From contig JAUCBJ010008945.1 of the NCBI GenBank assembly GCA_032718475.1, forward strand, positions 1 to 53,242: 53,242 bases of DNA, read 5' to 3'. The notes under the pieces were generated by a model. That model saw only the letters and a list, made by a program, of their open reading frames with translations. It ran no database searches and had not been told where the DNA came from. Positions within the stretch are counted from its first letter, which is position 1, and each line of letters starts with the position of its first letter. Shown piece by piece: positions 32,084-43,266 of this stretch. Source of the stretch: Nemertoderma westbladi. Lineage: Eukaryota; Xenacoelomorpha; Nemertodermatida; Nemertodermatidae. The position numbers and the translations under genes are program-made.

Positions 32084-33007
32084 TCATTCTAAGAGTTTCA
32101 ATAGTTGATAACCAGATGTCTCCTTGGTTAGTACATCAGCCAATTGCATCTTTGTCGGCACATACTCGAAAACCATGCAATATAATTTCATAGCCTCCCG
32201 AAGTGAAGCGAGATAGATTTTGAGTCGTTTTTCCAATGGAGCATTCGTTAAACTATGCACAGCATCAACGAGACTCTTGCAGTCAGACCGTATTGACCAG
32301 TTATTTCGTTTTATCATAAATTCATTGAGAATGTATTCCATATACAGTGCAAGATCCATAGCAGCTGCTGATGCCAATGTTTCGGCGGCAAATGTTGATC
32401 TAGCAATACGACGTATTCGATGAGATCGCCAGTTCACAACATTGATTACTTTTCCTTTTTCATCTTCTAATACTATGACAGCGCCACTTTGAGAACCTCC
32501 ATCTTGCAGATTACCATGGCTGCTATCAGTGTAGACAATTGGCTTAATTGTATCCATTGGACGGTGGTAAATAAAATTTGGTGAAAAAGCCTTGGCTTTT
32601 CGCAACAATTTATTGACCTTGGTAATTATCTCCACCGTAGGATCCTTCAATTCTGATTGTAGAGCTGAAACACTGAATGAAAGATCTGGGCGAGTTAATG
32701 CCGCAGCCCATTGTAGACTACCTAGAAGAGATCTTACCAATGATATTTCTTCTATTGTTAGCAACTCAGATTTATTCCTGTTAGCCGAACATTGAATATC
32801 ACACAACTTTGTAAATTTGTCCAGTTGGGAAACAGCAATTAGAAAACGATCACCTTGATCTATAACAGTTTGTATACATAGACCCAGAAACGAAAAACAA
32901 TTCTCAGTAATTTTTCCAATGGTAAATTTGCTTTGAATCTTTGACATAATGTTTATCTTGAACCAATCTGATCCAGCGTACAAGAAATCATCAACGTGAA
33001 CAAGCAA
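32084..33007 (-). pseudogene. pol: copia pol, 3' part: end of reverse transcriptase and RNase H
   Basis: Begins with the RT catalytic block HVDDFLYAGSD (DD of the YxDD box, with His-Val ahead of it), then LVRSLLGSLQWAAALTRPDLSF, typical of copia RT. RNase H follows, with YTDSSHGN (catalytic Asp), STFAAETLA (Glu), SDCKSLVDA (Asp) and the VPTKMQLADVLTK end. A one-nucleotide deletion-type shift near 33005-33015 separates it from the RT N-terminal part. Confidence 0.9.
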
Positions 33008-33858
33008 TAGACCCTCGAGTTTTCACCTCTGTGCATAAAATACAATGCTGGATCTGCCTTGCTACGAAACATACCTGCCTCTCTTACTACATAGTCGACA
33101 TGATTATACCAATTACGAGATGCATCGACTAATCCATATACTGTCTTCTTTAGCTTCCAACAGGTGTTAGCTGGTAAACTGACTTCTGGGGGTGGGTGTA
33201 GAAATACATCTCGTTTTATTTGTTCACCCTGAAGGAAGGCTGTTTTTACATCCATTGTTGTTGGTTTATAACCCATAGTTGGAAGTAAACTCAGAACCAA
33301 CTGTAGAATTTCTCTGTCAATAGTGGGCGATTCAGATATGATATTTTCTTTCTCACCATCTTGAAACCCCTTAGCAACTAGCCGAGATTTTGCCACAACT
33401 TGGCCATTTGGTAATGATTTCCAAGAATTAACCCATCTGGTTTGAATTGGTTTATTTATAACTTCTTCCATTGAAACAATTTCAACAACATCATATTCTT
33501 TCCATGAGAGCAGCTCCTTTTGTTTAGAGTGATAAAACTCTTCCTCATTTTGACATTTAACATTTGGAGTACCAACAACTCCGTTAGCATTTTCAGCAAC
33601 TATCATTTCTTCAATATTGTTGCACTGATAGCGTTCAGGGGGCCTTTTAGTCCTTGGTGTTAATGTAGTTTGTTCTAAAGGTTGATCAAGTTGTTTCAGT
33701 GCGCGAATTGTAGCTCTATTGTACAAAGGCTCATCAGCAACTACATCTGGTTCAGAAACCATTGAAGATGATTTTTCTGTATTTTTATACATTAACTCCA
33801 AGTTTCCATTGCCATTTATGGTTGTATTATTCGAATCAACATCATCTGTTAATGGCAA
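32953..33858 (-). pseudogene. pol: copia pol, middle part: reverse transcriptase N-terminal half
   Basis: Contains WVNSWKSLPNGQVVAKSRLVAKG and TTMDVKTAFLQGEQIKRDVFLHPPPE, the diagnostic copia RT block with its catalytic Asp, then KLKKTVYGLVDASRNWY. In-frame sequence extends slightly upstream of 33858 toward the first ORF, showing that a single-base shift near 33910-33915 divides what was one pol frame. Confidence 0.9.
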
Positions 33859-33892
33859 TAATCCAATATTGGAGGATATAGGGATTTTAATT

Positions 33893-36565
33893 TCATTGGA
33901 AACTTGTCCACTTGGTACTGATTACATCTTTAAGAAATTCCAAATCATCCTCATCATCTGATTCGTATTCTGTAGCATTATTCTGCTGTTTCGTCTTGTT
34001 TAATCTAATGTGAATTGGATGAACACGAATAACACGGGAACCATGTTGCACAAGAACGACTGATCCTTCTCTACCCAAAACATTTCCTGGTCCTTTCCAT
34101 CCAGTCTCAATACCAGCAACATCACGCCAATAATACACACTATCACCATTCTTGACAACAGGAGGACGTGATGGAACTCTTCGACGAAGTGCTGTTTTAA
34201 TTCTTTCTGAAGAATCTCCAGCAATATACGACTGTCTGGTTTCATGTAAACAGTTCAGTAAATCACGTATTTGCTTATCATTCGGCTCAGTTAGCGCTGG
34301 TAATTCAGCATCTATGATATTTGGTATTTGTGGATTGCGGCCAAATACTCGCTGTGAAGGAGAGAAACCTCCTGAATCCATAAGTGAGTTCTTTGCAAAT
34401 AACGCAAAATCTAAAATGACTGATGATGATAGTGAAATATTGCGTTCATCGTCAGCAATCTTGGACATGGTAACCTTTAATAATGCATTGTGCCTTTCAC
34501 AGCGACCATTACTGAAAGGAGAATATGCCGCAGTCCCACTCACATTAATTCCAAACTGTTCATACAATGCATAAAGTCTCTTGCTGGTAAACTCACCACC
34601 ATTATCTGAATAAATAATTTTTGGTGGTCCAAATATTTTAATCCAACAATGTGAAATAGCTGAAATTATGACATCATCATCTTTAGAGGTAACAAATGAA
34701 GCACCTGAATATCGTGTGGCATGATCAATCATATGCATTATAATATAAGTCTTGCTATTTCGCTTCCACTCTGTCAAATCGAGTGCCACTCTTTCATTAA
34801 ATCGTGTTGACGGTGTCATGGCGACACGTGGAACAGAAACAGGTTTAGAATTTTTATCACACACGTCACATGATTTAGATAGTTTCTCAATTGCAGCTTT
34901 TAATAGTTCTTGCTCATCAATTGACATTGATTCCTTCTGCATCACTGGTTTTATAGTTTGTATCAGTTTGTTGGAAGATGGATGCCCATAAGCACGATGA
35001 AGTTTATCTGCGACCTTAGAGGGATTACTTCTGAAATCACTTAAAGTCAGAAATACAGTTTCAATGTCGACTATATTATTATTATTCGGATCACCCATAT
35101 CTCTCGCTTTCACATCCATGAGGTGTACCAAAAGATGACCACGCGGGCAGCTTTTAAGCTTCAGCAACTTACCCTCCATAGTTGCAGAGTTTGACTTGAA
35201 GTTTATGGTAATGCCAAGTCTTTCCAAACTACTTCGACTGATCAAAAGTGGCGTATTCCCCCGAACAATATCAACAACCATTTGATATTGAACACCATTT
35301 ATGAAAACAGAAACGATTGCATTAAACATTGCTTTATGTTTTCCAACATTACCGAAATTATAAAATGTACTTGCCACATTTATTTGAGGTTTTAAACCAG
35401 CCTTTTCGTATAAAATATCTCTAAATTGATTGAACCACTGTTCACCACAGACCGTTTTTGTAGCAGCGGAATCCAAAATTCCATATTCTAAGTACGAATC
35501 AGCAACATCCACACCTATCTCAAAAATATCTTCAGCTTCACTAGAGAAAATTTGACCCACTGTCTGTTCGTCATGTGAAGTATAATTAGTACCTTGGTAA
35601 GTCTTTGACTGTCCTTGTGAAGGGCAGTCACGAACTAAATGGAATCGACTCTGACAACGATGACACTTGAGCACCTCGCCTGACTGAATATCTTTTGGAT
35701 TAAACCTGGGTGAACCTGTATTATGAGTGAAATGAGGTGAAAATGTATTTGAATTTCTCCTCCATCCAGTATAATTACCTCTGTTAATTTTGGAAAAATT
35801 TGAATAATTCGTTTCTCTCTTATTCTTATTCCATGTAGCAAATGCAACTTCTAAAATTTCGTCTTTTTCAGCCACAGACAAATCATTTAAATTCACAGGT
35901 AGTTCATCTAGAACTTCATTTGTACTAGTGAAATCAGTTGAACTCGCTTCCAAAGCATTTTCATCATTCGATGATGTTGCAATGTCATTTGCTGCATCGT
36001 TACCTGCATTTAACCGACGCAATGCAGCTTCTATATGAGTGTAACTCAACTGACCATTTGCACCAGCACTTGCTAGTGCAACTGAAAGAATAAGCATTCG
36101 CTGTTCTTTGTTGAGACTTGCCCCATCCAGCATCATAAAAGCAAACGTTGTTTCACTGACTTCAACTTTAAATGTTTTTGCTTCTGCACGCACACGACTA
36201 AATTGGGCACAGTACTCCTGGTATGAAATGATCTCTTTTTTCTTAAAGTTCTTCAATTCTTGCCATCGTTCATAACCACGCGTTTCTTCATCGTTCATGA
36301 ACACTCTATCCCATTCTGTTATCAAGCGTTGTAATCCGTCGTTAATATCCAATTCTGCATCATCAACAGCTAATGCGAGTGTACGTGCATCACCCTCAGG
36401 AAGACTAAGTATGACAGTGGATGCTTGATCGCATTTCTGAATTTTAGTGATTCGTCCCCACATTTTAAGCAGCCGGCGCCATTCCACATATTTGTTCTTT
36501 CCTGGAAATGCTGGGGGTATCGAATTACCAACTTTCGCAGGAGTTCGATTGTCATTATTATCCAT
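33893..36565 (-). CDS. gag-pol: copia gag-protease-integrase ORF
   Basis: The 890-codon ORF starts at ATG 36565. Gag: N-terminal helical domain (WRRLLKMWGRITKIQ and on) and the zinc knuckle CHRCQSRFHLVRDC (~residue 300). Protease: YGILDSAATKTVCG (~360), with the DSA active site in place of DSG/DTG. Integrase: an HHCC region (YGHPSSNKL to CDVC, ~525-567), then the DD35E core with Asp in ALDLTEW (~595), Asp in YSDNGGEF (~653) and Glu in GRCERHN 36 residues later. The ORF ends in a linker (DDEDDLEFLKDVI) just before a +1-type break. The enzymatic residues are present, so the proteins could still act in trans. Confidence 0.93.
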   Translation of the reverse strand: MDNNDNRTPAKVGNSIPPAFPGKNKYVEWRRLLKMWGRITKIQKCDQASTVILSLPEGDARTLALAVDDAELDINDGLQRLITEWDRVFMNDEETRGYERWQELKNFKKKEIISYQEYCAQFSRVRAEAKTFKVEVSETTFAFMMLDGASLNKEQRMLILSVALASAGANGQLSYTHIEAALRRLNAGNDAANDIATSSNDENALEASSTDFTSTNEVLDELPVNLNDLSVAEKDEILEVAFATWNKNKRETNYSNFSKINRGNYTGWRRNSNTFSPHFTHNTGSPRFNPKDIQSGEVLKCHRCQSRFHLVRDCPSQGQSKTYQGTNYTSHDEQTVGQIFSSEAEDIFEIGVDVADSYLEYGILDSAATKTVCGEQWFNQFRDILYEKAGLKPQINVASTFYNFGNVGKHKAMFNAIVSVFINGVQYQMVVDIVRGNTPLLISRSSLERLGITINFKSNSATMEGKLLKLKSCPRGHLLVHLMDVKARDMGDPNNNNIVDIETVFLTLSDFRSNPSKVADKLHRAYGHPSSNKLIQTIKPVMQKESMSIDEQELLKAAIEKLSKSCDVCDKNSKPVSVPRVAMTPSTRFNERVALDLTEWKRNSKTYIIMHMIDHATRYSGASFVTSKDDDVIISAISHCWIKIFGPPKIIYSDNGGEFTSKRLYALYEQFGINVSGTAAYSPFSNGRCERHNALLKVTMSKIADDERNISLSSSVILDFALFAKNSLMDSGGFSPSQRVFGRNPQIPNIIDAELPALTEPNDKQIRDLLNCLHETRQSYIAGDSSERIKTALRRRVPSRPPVVKNGDSVYYWRDVAGIETGWKGPGNVLGREGSVVLVQHGSRVIRVHPIHIRLNKTKQQNNATEYESDDEDDLEFLKDVISTKWTSFQ

Positions 36566-36702
36566 CTCACAACAACAACAAAGTCACTATATCAATTTGA
36601 ATTTAAAAACTCGATCAACGAAAAAAAAAAAAACAACATCAAAAACGCAAAGAATTAAACTACATTCATATTAAATTAAGCTACGTTCATATTACTAATA
36701 TT

Positions 36703-36714
36703 GCTCTGCTACCA
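36703..36714 (-). promoter_or_regulatory. copia primer-binding site (initiator tRNA-Met)
   Basis: Directly inside the 5' LTR, the minus strand reads TGGTAGCAGAGC, complementary over 11 bases to the 3' end of animal initiator tRNA-Met including CCA. It sits exactly at the LTR edge, as expected for priming of minus-strand DNA synthesis. Confidence 0.85.
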
Positions 36715-36876
36715 TGTAATATCGGTATAAACTACAATCAATTAACCTTTTACACAATCAACTAAAGACAAGATAACATAGAAAGTACATACATAAATAG
36801 TGCTTACTATAACAGCTGTTAAGGTTATCAGCTGGTAGACATAACTAGGTAATAGAGTTTTCATAGAGTTATGACA
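36715..36876 (-). repeat. 5' LTR of the copia element
   Basis: 162 bp, TG...CA, identical to 31843-32004. It is the promoter-bearing LTR because the ORFs read leftward from it. Confidence 0.95.
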
Positions 36877-36881
36877 GTTAC

Positions 36882-37829
36882 TAACGAAAGTATCTGTTTC
36901 AAATGGTTTACATTGGTGAAATTAAAAAAAGCTGTTCTGGGTGAGTGTGTATCACACACTACTTTACTTAGATTGATTACTAAATTATAATGAACTGGAT
37001 AATTAGAAATGCTATGAAAAGCTTTCTCGTCTATATGTGCGTGCACCAATTAAAAAATTATATTACGTTAGTTCGCCGAGTACACTAAACGGAAAGGGCA
37101 CAAATTAACCGCAAGTGACAATTAATTGTGACCTCTAGTGAAATAATGTTTCGTATATAATTTTGGTTAGAAAACATCACCACTTTAACATGATCCTTTC
37201 CCTTAATGTTTTAAATTAATTAAATTAATTTTTTAAACCCATTAAACATATAATTGGGGATGGCTGTCATTTCGCGCCATTAACTGGCATTGAGTAAAAG
37301 TTAAAACTGAAGATGGAAATAAATTCGATGCTGCTGTTACTGTATGAAACTGCCTCAGGAATATCAGCAGTAACTATAAAAGATGAGTTTACGATATTTT
37401 TTTAGATTTCACCAACCCACGCATTAGTCGTTAGAGCAAATTTGTGTGGGTGTTTGGAAAGTTAATTTCCTGGAGGTGAGAATCGCACCTGCGTGCCTTT
37501 CCTGAAAAACTATAAAACGGTGTAAAATACCGCTGGTATAGCAACTTGGGTTAAAAATAGTTCCTCTCTGTTAAATGCACAAAAGGAGTAGGTCAGAAAA
37601 ATAAATAAATCGGTAATTGAGGTCGAATCATTTTATTTGAATTATTTGACTGGTTAAAATTACAGTACAGTACTGTAGTACAGGACATGCATTATATTTA
37701 TTAGGTGGGTATACTGTATTTATGTCATGTCTTATATAATCTAGCACATTACCTTGCAGTATTAGAGAGAGAGGTCAAGTGTAATACTATAAAATACGAA
37801 AATTTGATTATTTAATTAAAAGAAAGGCT
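36882..37829. other. intergenic; contains a diverged MITE core
   Basis: No gene. 37155-37210 (ATTTTGGTTAGAAAA, then CATGATCCTTTCCCT) resembles the core of the MITE at 25766-26006. CTGTAGTACAG-type AT-rich sequence follows. Confidence 0.4.
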
Positions 37830-38900
37830 TTTATTAGGAGCCCGCTTGACAGCGGGATACTTACTGTAAGAATCTCAGGGATACTTTCTGTAAAAAATCT
37901 CAGGATACATTACACTGACTGACATACTGACTGACTGACATTTATCTAGGTTAAGGCACTTCCTGCCTGGCGATTTTGATGAAATTTTGCAAGTACATTG
38001 CTTTGGTGGTTCATAATCGCGTTACAAAATTTCAGATCAATTCTATGTGTGGTATTCGATATATTTAGTTTTTTGACATTGTTTTGTCGCGAAATTAAAA
38101 GCAATGGTAAAATAACAGCTGGTGTTCATGATGAAATATGGCTTAATATGTTATACACAGTCATAGAAAAACGTGTTGGTTGCCAAGTTTTACTAGTAGG
38201 CTATAAGGAAAGGCAATGTTTACTCACACATAAGCTGTTGGTTTCTAATGTATTACCCCATAAGCTGATTGCTCTCCCAGTGCTTCCTAAGGGTATATCT
38301 ACAATAAGGTTACTCACTCTGCTATGTTAGGGGGTGGATCAGGAGAATGAATTTTAGTTACACAAAGCAGTGTGTTGTGTCCTATTGCAGTCGATACTCA
38401 CTGTGGATTGCAAAATGTTTTATAGTTGATACATAGTATAGATAATACAGTAGTTGCATGTATTTAAGGAGCCCGCTCTGGCCTACCGCCTAAGGAGTAC
38501 CTATATTACATATTCACATAGAATTCACTGGGAAGAGATATTCCGCTTGACGACGGGGTAATACCTATAGAAGGAAACTAAATTTGTTATTTGGCTCTAT
38601 TCGTTGTTATTTATCTGGTTGTGCATCATGGGCATTTTTTATAAATATTCGGTAATCGCATCTTATATCTTGTAAACGTTCTTGATAATGAAATTATTTG
38701 CTTCATATTATATTTTTGTTAGTGGTAGCTAAGTTGCATTTTTTATTATGTGGGGCGAGCCACAAAGTCAGCTAGCCTCACGCCTTGCAGTTTAGACAAT
38801 TTTAGTTTACTTACTGCTGACTGACATAGTTCTTTGTAATAGTCTTGGCTAGGATTTTTCCCCCGGGCTCCTTCCAGCCAGCTTGCTGGCTTTCTAGTTT
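37830..38900. repeat. region with repeated and inverted GGAGCCCG motifs, possible mobile element
   Basis: GGAGCCCGC occurs at ~37838 and ~38468, each followed or soon joined by GCTTGAC...CGGG sequence (37848, 38549). The inverted form CGGGCTCC lies at ~38865, followed by CCAGCCAGCTTGCTGGCT, a perfect short palindrome. The ~1-kb interval between outermost copies may be an old element. No coding content is recognised. Confidence 0.35.
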
Positions 38901-40469
38901 CTTAAAAAATAATGATTGATTTAATTATTGATGGTTAGCAAATGTAGGCCTAGTATATACAGATGGCCAACGAAATGTTAAACATCGCATTCTCGAGCCA
39001 ATACAATACTGTAGTTAAGGCGGAACCGTCTGACCTACTTTCATCAGTGTGTTAATTAAAAAAAATAATTTAATACTACTGGCAATCTATTCTGATCTTG
39101 ACGATCAGTATTGTCGGCGTATTGCAACAAATTGACAAGCAACTTTATTTACTTCCATCTAATAAAGTTAAATATCCGGCAAACGCCTCCCGAATATCCA
39201 ATCCGACCAGATATAAAGCCGTATTCTCCAGAGAACCCAAATGATATTAATTAATCCCGGGCACAACAAACTGTTGACCCCTGGTAATATAAGGTAACGC
39301 AGATTTGACTTAACTACGAGTAAGTCTGCACTGTGGAAATTTATTCCGATGTGTTACGGAATGTTGCTGAGCCTGATGACCGTTGACTGTTAGCCACCCT
39401 AGTTTATTTATTTGTTAGAATGCTCTTAGGTCAGTAGGTACGCCTAATAAATAATGAATTAACAAACTTAAATACAATATTTATAGATCAATGATAACAA
39501 TTGTGTAATAATTTTAAAAAAACACAGTAATAGATATTTGGGATTTTATTTTTGCACTTCCTTCAAATATTTTCTTATATGTATTCTATAGAAGTTATAC
39601 GTTATTTTATTTATAATGCCAATTTCTACATAATTTAGCAGGGCGAGCAAGCTTAGCATACAGGCTATTTCAACCGTTGTCTGTCGGTCGGACTGTCTGT
39701 CTGTCAGACTGTTTGTCTGTCTGAGTATCGGCTAATGATTGACTGAGTTGAATATCCCCATTCAATCTTTAAAATAGCATTTGCGTAGGGGGAATCAGCA
39801 GTTCTCCAGTCTGGCGCTAGAGGGTGAAATGTCTGAAAGCGAAATCGTCCCCCAATTCGTTGTTATAATGCGTTAAAGCGTGCTGCGCGATGGTCCCACA
39901 ACGTGTATGTTTCGTCAAACATTCCAAATCTCATTTGTTTCAGGGTAATTATGGAAATACCCTCAGGAGCCAAGACGCTTTGTTTTTCAATTGGATCAAC
40001 CATTGTTAAGTAATTTACAGTTGATTGGTATGTATCAGTTTCATCGGATACTCACCATAGAGATTCACGAGTTCTATTTTATTGCTGCAATTCCAGTTAC
40101 AAGTTGATTTTATGACGTTCATCTGTTAAGTTAATGGCCCATAACTTTCAGTTTGCGTGATTATATTACTTAAAGTTTGGCGTAACTTTAAATTACTCAG
40201 TCAGAGGAAGGCACATTTTAACACTTTGTAAAAATGTTACATTTGGAACAAAAATTTCCATGCATGCATGTATATGAAGAATAACAGGCTCTTAACTTTC
40301 GTTTGAAGTTGCATTATTTTTTTATTTAAGTTTTGAAGCACTTAATTCGTTCTTATACTGTATTACATCATTAAACTAAACAAAACTATATTCATTACAT
40401 AGAATTACTCCTTTTGTACACAATTTATTGTAAACATACAATAACTTACTGAGATACATATCTAAAATA
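38901..40469. other. intergenic, no gene seen
   Basis: AT-rich, with a CTGTCTGTCTGTC microsatellite at ~39680-39722. Weak similarity exists between ~39810-39840 and ~43400-43440 (GTGAAAT.TC.GAAAG). Confidence 0.35.
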
Positions 40470-40685
40470 ATGGATATATTACGATTGGTAATCAAGATCT
40501 TCACGTTGGTGTTACTGTTGCAAACTCTGGAGGTAGACGTTGCTGAGTGTAGGTTGACTAGGAGACCAACTATAATCATCAGACGACAGCCTCCGTTCAG
40601 CAAATTCTTTAATGCGAACCAACGGATCAAGAAATGGGACCTCTTCCACCCCGATTGGAAGCGATCAGTCCATGAATCCAACTGA
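40470..40685 (+). CDS. candidate secreted peptide precursor (neuropeptide-like)
   Basis: The 71-codon ORF starts MDILRLVIKIFTLVLLLQTL, a strong signal peptide with cleavage likely near Ala25-Glu26 or Cys27. The rest is basic and punctuated by dibasic sites: RR at 31-32, RR at 38-39, KK at 54-55 and KR at 64-65. Cutting at the last two would release WDLFHPDW (56-63); cutting at 38-39 would free a peptide beginning QPPF, able to form pyroglutamate. Neither has a C-terminal Gly for amidation. AATAAA at ~40949 could be its polyadenylation signal. I know no family with this sequence; the minus-strand ORF overlapping it looks random. Confidence 0.45.
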   Translation: MDILRLVIKIFTLVLLLQTLEVDVAECRLTRRPTIIIRRQPPFSKFFNANQRIKKWDLFHPDWKRSVHESN

Positions 40686-41440
40686 ACTCCAACAAGATAG
40701 ACTGCAATCATATCAACTCAACAGCTAACTGTTTACAAAATAACCAACGAATATTACTAATTGACAGTATTATAACTTTTATTGTTATTTAGAACATCAA
40801 GCAAGGACGACACACTTGTTTTTTATATTATTTGAACTTCCCTAGTCCAATCGTATTCATACTGCCAATATTTTAATCGAACCTCGATTTTCTAAAAATT
40901 GATTTATGTCAAAAACTGCTTAAAAATAGCTAGTAAAAACATATCTTTAATAAAAGAGATACACAATCCCAATCGGGGAAAATTTAAATTTCTTTTTAGA
41001 AATAAAACAAATATATTTAAAATTCAAAAATATTTTTTAACTTCTTACAACACTTTTTAAAAACATCTTTCACATAATGGGACTTTTTAGGGGCTACTAA
41101 TAAATTATACCTCATGGACAAGAACTAACATTTTTCACATTATAAAATTATGATTGTTATGATTGTTATGATTATGACATTATGATATTTTGTATTGTTG
41201 CATTCATTCTACCACATTGCATAAAGTAAAGTTTTGGTGCGAGAGACGAAGAAAACGAGATTAGCACACGGGTACCGCTATCAATTGCAAACATTGTCTG
41301 TCGGTAAATATTTAACCTTATATCTGCCAGTGTTCACAAATGGGACAATTTTTTAAGATTTTTATTTAAATAATATTAATATTTAAAGTCTTTGAAGGAT
41401 GAATACGGAGCCCCAAAGGGGCATGAAAAAATATTTTTTG
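40686..41440. other. intergenic, no gene seen
   Basis: AT-rich, with GATTGTTAT short tandem copies near 41151-41180. Contains the possible poly(A) signal of the preceding ORF. Confidence 0.4.
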
Positions 41441-43266
41441 CTAAGTTGTGCGAACGACTTACTAAGTCGTGTGAAAGACTTATCTAACTCGTGCGAACGA
41501 CATACTAAGTCGTGTGAACGACTTATCTAACTCGTGCGAACGACTTACTAAGTCATGTGAACGTCTTACTAAGTCGTGTGAACGACTTATCTAACTCATG
41601 CCAACAACTTACTAAGTTGTGCGAACGAAATACTAAGTCGTGTGAACGACTTATCAAACTCGTGCGAACGACTTACTAAGTCGTGTGAACGACTTATCAA
41701 ACTCGTGCGAACGACTTACTATGTCATGTGAACGTCTTACTAAGTCGTGTGAACGACTTATCAAACTCGTGCGAACGACTTACTATGTCATGTGAACGTC
41801 TTACTAAGTCGTGTGAACGACTTATCTAACTCGTGCGAACGACTTACTATGTCATGTGAACGTCTTACTAAGTCGTGTGAACGACTTATCTAACTCATGC
41901 CAACAACTTACTACGTTGTGCGAACGAAATACTAAGTCGTGTGAACGACTTATCAAACTCGTGCGAACGACTTACTAAGTCATGTGAACGTCTTACTAAG
42001 TCGTGTGAACGACTTATCTAACTCGTGCGAACGACTTACTAAGTCATGTGAACGTCTTACTAAGTCGTGTGAACGACTTATCTAACTCATGCCAACAACT
42101 TACTACGTTGTGCGCACGAAATACTAAGTCGTGTGAACGACTTATCAAACTCGTGCGAACGACTTACTAAGTCATGTGAACGTCTTACTAAGTCGTGTGA
42201 ACGTCTTACTAAGTCGTATGAACGACTTACTAAGTCATGTGAACGTCTTACTAAGTCGTGTGAACGACTTATCTAACTCATGCCAACAACTTACTACGTT
42301 GTGCGAACGAAATACTAAGTCGTGTGAACGACTTATCAAACTCGTGCGAACGACTTACTAAGTCATGTGAACGTCTTACTAAGTCGTGTGAACGACTTAT
42401 CTAACTCGTGCGAACGACTTACTAAGTCATGTGAACGTCTTACTAAGTCGTGTGAACGACTTATCTAACTCATGCCAACAACTTACTACGTTGTGCGAAC
42501 GAAAGACTAAGTCGTGTGAACGACTTATCAAACTCGTGCGAACGACTTACTAAGTCATGTGAACGTCTTACTAAGTCGTGTGAACGACTTATCTAACTCG
42601 TGCGAACGACTTAATAAGTCATGTGAACGTCTTACTAAGTCGTGTGAACGACTTATCTAACTCATGCCAACAACTTACTAAGTTGTGCGAACGAAATACT
42701 AAGTCGTGTGAACGACTTATCAAACTCGTGCGAACGACTTACTAAGTCATGTGAACGTCTTACTAAGTCCTGCGAACGACTTACCAAGTCGTGTGAACGT
42801 CTTACTAAGTCGTGCGTACGACTTACCAAGTCGTGTGAACGTCTTACTAAGTCGTGTGAACCGACTTATCTAACTCGTGCGAACGACTTACTAAGTCATG
42901 TGAACGTCTTACTAAGTCGTGTGAACGATTTATCTAACTCATGCCAACAACTTACTACGTTGTGCGAACGAAAGACTAAGTCGACTTATCAAACTCGTGC
43001 GAACGACTTACTAAGTCATGTGAACGTCTTACTAAGTCGTGTGAACGACTTATCTAACTCGTGCGAACGACTTACTAAGTCATGTGAACGTCTTACTAAG
43101 TCCTGCGAACGACTTACCAAGTCGTGTGAACGTCTTACTAAGTCGTGTGAACCGACTTATCTAACTCGTGCGAACGACTTACTAAGTCATGTGAACGTCT
43201 TACTAAGTCGTGTGAACGACTTATCAAACTCGTGCCAACAACTTACTAAGTCGTGCGAAAGACTTA
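41441..43266 (+). repeat. hairpin-unit satellite array with 192-bp higher-order period
   Basis: About 86 units of 21-22 bp, such as GTGTGAACGACTTACTAAGTC. Most units contain AAGTCGT-GTGA-ACGACTT or a close variant, a 7-bp inverted repeat around a 4-base loop. Units come in triplets of ~64 bp (22+21+21). A marker variant, ATGCCAACAACTTACTA, recurs at 41601, 41900, 42092, 42283, 42475, 42667, 42944 and 43235, giving four successive steps of ~192 bp. The ORFs over the array (LTKSCER heptads) are by-products of the repeat. Confidence 0.95.

Larger units (their letters stand above)
31838..36881 (-). mobile_element. Ty1/copia LTR retrotransposon, full length, with target duplication
   Basis: A complete element in minus orientation: two 162-bp LTRs, primer-binding site, gag-protease-integrase-RT-RNase H, and GTTAC repeated on both sides (31838-31842, 36877-36881), the 5-bp duplication made by the integrase. 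The LTRs look identical base for base, so insertion is very recent. Pol nevertheless falls into three frames. The gene order with integrase before reverse transcriptase places it in Ty1/copia. A GalEa-type lineage, known from marine animals, is possible but I cannot confirm it. Confidence 0.95.

Noticed and set aside
37424-37505. Third tRNA-like head (TTAGTCGTTAGAGCA ... GAATCGCACC)
   Set aside because: The B box lacks the GTTC core and no stems pair well; too weak to list.
37998-38330. 110-codon ORF as a gene
   Set aside because: Composition is random hydrophobic with no recognisable motif, inside a repeat-like region.
41441-43266. CRISPR-like array
   Set aside because: Units are contiguous, similar repeats with no unique spacers, in animal DNA; it is a satellite.
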